NCBI GenBank assembly: GCA_903822375.1
Contig: CAIJOU010000332.1
Location: 1-6,071, forward strand
Reading direction: 5' to 3'
DNA length: 6,071 nt
Source: Candidatus Hydrogenedentota bacterium
Lineage (GTDB): Bacteria; Hydrogenedentota; Hydrogenedentia; Hydrogenedentales; CAITNO01
Shown: positions 4,657 through 6,071 of the stretch, piece after piece
How the letters are laid out: each line of letters starts with the position of its first letter
Numbering within the stretch: the stretch's first letter is position 1
Program-made: the position numbers and the translations under genes
Notes under the pieces: generated by a model
What the model was told of the DNA's origin: nothing
Database searches by the model: none
Seen by the model: only the letters and a program-made list of their open reading frames with translations

Positions 4657-6071
4657 ATGCGCAGATTGATTTGTCTCACAGCTTTTGTTCTCGTTGTCTC
4701 CTCGACCGCCCTCGCCCAATCCGCCCAGATAGGCATGAAAGGCCCGGAGCGCGGCGCGCAGAAGCTGCGTATTGATGCCGTTCAGTACCGGCCGGCGGTG
4801 TTCGATACAAAGCAGATCAGGGAGTCCGAGAGTGACCACCTCAACAAGGGCGGTCTGATCTATGTGTATTACACGAACGTTTCGGACCAGCCGGTCCACT
4901 TCTATTTCTACCGTCTCAATGGCAAGGACACGTCCTATTGGCGGCTGAACGGGTTTGTTGCATGGGACCGGAACTACGGCAACACGGTGGCGCCGGGCCA
5001 GAGCGGCGTGTGGGAAATCAACGGCATCACCGACGATTTCGCCCCCGGCAAGCCCTGCAAGTTTGCCCTCATTGACCGGAAAGAGGGCGTGGCCGGGAAA
5101 GTCGAGACCACGCTGGAGGCGGACCCGGTCCAGATCACGCACATCCGCGTGCTGCCGGGCATGAAGGAACTGGAGGTCCATGTCCGCAACGCGGGCGGGG
5201 ACAAGGTGCAGCTGGGTGCACTGGAGATTGCCGGGGCGCAGGTGGCCGCGTGCGACTGGGTTGGGCAGGAGCTGCCCGGACCGGGGCATGCGATTGCCCA
5301 TGTAACCCTTGCCGCCGCAGCGGCTCCGGCATCCATGCTCATAGTGAAGATCCCCGTGACGGGCGGTGGTCCCGACCGCACCGTTTGCGGGCATCGACGC
5401 GCCTTTGAGGACGTGTTTCCCATCGGTTCGTGGAACAGTGCCGAGGAGAACCTGCCCGCGCTGCGCCGCATGCACATCGACACGGGCGTGAGCGGCGGCA
5501 AGAAGACGGACAAGTTCTTTGCCGAGCTTGCGCCCAAGTACGGGCACAACGCCATCGTGCACACCGAGGTGCCGACCGAGGTGGACACGCTGCGCGAGTT
5601 CACCGGCAACCCGAACGTGGTCTGCTGGGGTCTGGCCGATGAACCCGACTGGTCCACGCCGCCCAATGTCATGCTCATGTGCGAGCAGATGGTGCGCAAG
5701 TATGACAGCACCAAGCCGAGCTTTGTCACGCTCTGCCGCAACATCAAGTTCTTTGAATATGCGCCAATCACGGACATCGCCTGCCAGGACCACTACTGCG
5801 TGACGGCGCCGTCGAGCAGCATCTGGAAGAAGTTCTACGGCACACGGTTGGAGGAGACACAAATCTACACGCGCGACCTCAAGCGCGCCGCCGAGCCGCA
5901 CCCCATCTGGGTGTGGACGCAAGGCATTGCGGGTTGGGGCGAACGCCCCAAGCGCACCGTGCCCACACCGGACGAACTGGCGGGGCAACTGGTGCTCAAC
6001 TTGGGCCAGGGCGCCAAGGGCATTCTCTGGTTCAACTACGGCAAGAAAGAGGCGGACAAATTCCCCGACGC
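4657..6071 (+). CDS. Secreted glycoside hydrolase-like TIM-barrel protein (3' end outside window)
   Basis: The frame stays open for 471 codons to the window edge, so the C-terminus is missing. GGAG (4645-4648) lies eight bases before the ATG. The start MRRLICLTAFVLVVSSTALA is a signal peptide with likely cleavage after ALA (residue 20), so the protein is exported. Residues of about 25-240 look like beta-sandwich sequence. FPIGSW (254-259) resembles the first strand of a clan GH-A type (beta/alpha)8 barrel, and WGLADEPD (324-331) resembles the strand-4 motif carrying the acid/base glutamate, here E329. The usual Asn before Glu is Asp. PIWVWTQG (416-423) and GAKGILWFNYG (452-462) look like later barrel strands. 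Family and substrate are not identified, and the catalytic nucleophile is not assigned. It is divergent from the symporter, hinting at linked sugar release and uptake; a non-catalytic member is possible. Confidence 0.7.
   Translation, partial: MRRLICLTAFVLVVSSTALAQSAQIGMKGPERGAQKLRIDAVQYRPAVFDTKQIRESESDHLNKGGLIYVYYTNVSDQPVHFYFYRLNGKDTSYWRLNGFVAWDRNYGNTVAPGQSGVWEINGITDDFAPGKPCKFALIDRKEGVAGKVETTLEADPVQITHIRVLPGMKELEVHVRNAGGDKVQLGALEIAGAQVAACDWVGQELPGPGHAIAHVTLAAAAAPASMLIVKIPVTGGGPDRTVCGHRRAFEDVFPIGSWNSAEENLPALRRMHIDTGVSGGKKTDKFFAELAPKYGHNAIVHTEVPTEVDTLREFTGNPNVVCWGLADEPDWSTPPNVMLMCEQMVRKYDSTKPSFVTLCRNIKFFEYAPITDIACQDHYCVTAPSSSIWKKFYGTRLEETQIYTRDLKRAAEPHPIWVWTQGIAGWGERPKRTVPTPDELAGQLVLNLGQGAKGILWFNYGKKEADKFPD

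Noticed and set aside
4435..5988. A 517-residue open frame on the minus strand
   Set aside because: It covers the antisense of the hydrolase-like gene and even runs into the symporter start. The plus-strand frame has a signal peptide, a ribosome binding site and barrel motifs.

Overview
The window is GC-rich bacterial DNA, probably from an anaerobic and possibly uncultured carbohydrate degrader of the kind found in the PVC, Hydrogenedentes or related lineages. That placement is an inference. It rests on an [FeFe]-hydrogenase maturation gene beside a large sodium:solute symporter and a secreted glycoside hydrolase-like protein, and on gene-free stretches filled with short palindromic repeats. 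No taxonomic marker gene is present.

Layout: positions 1 to about 690 hold no convincing gene. They contain a string of short hairpins and a 47-base direct repeat present twice. A likely extended -10 promoter (690-719) then opens a leader of about 200 bases. The leader can fold into a chain of hairpins ending in a strong intrinsic terminator (871-911), only 20 bases before a start codon. Behind it lie two co-directional genes: a small TM1266-type iron-only hydrogenase regulator (932-1192) and hydG (1316-2740), the radical SAM tyrosine lyase that makes the CO, cyanide and iron unit of the [FeFe]-hydrogenase H-cluster. A palindromic repeat element (2745-2852) fills the gap between hydG and the convergent symporter gene (2870-4456, minus strand). 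A 200-base divergent gap follows, then a secreted TIM-barrel glycoside hydrolase-like gene that starts at 4657 and runs off the right edge.

Functionally there are two modules. The first is hydrogenase maturation with its putative regulator. The partner maturases hydE and hydF and the hydrogenase itself are not in the window. The second is a divergent symporter/hydrolase pair that could release and import a sugar or glycoside. The most interesting item is the leader before the regulator gene. Its long P1 helix and the terminator share strands with a possible 9-bp antiterminator, which is the layout of a riboswitch or attenuator. I could not match it to an RNA family I know.
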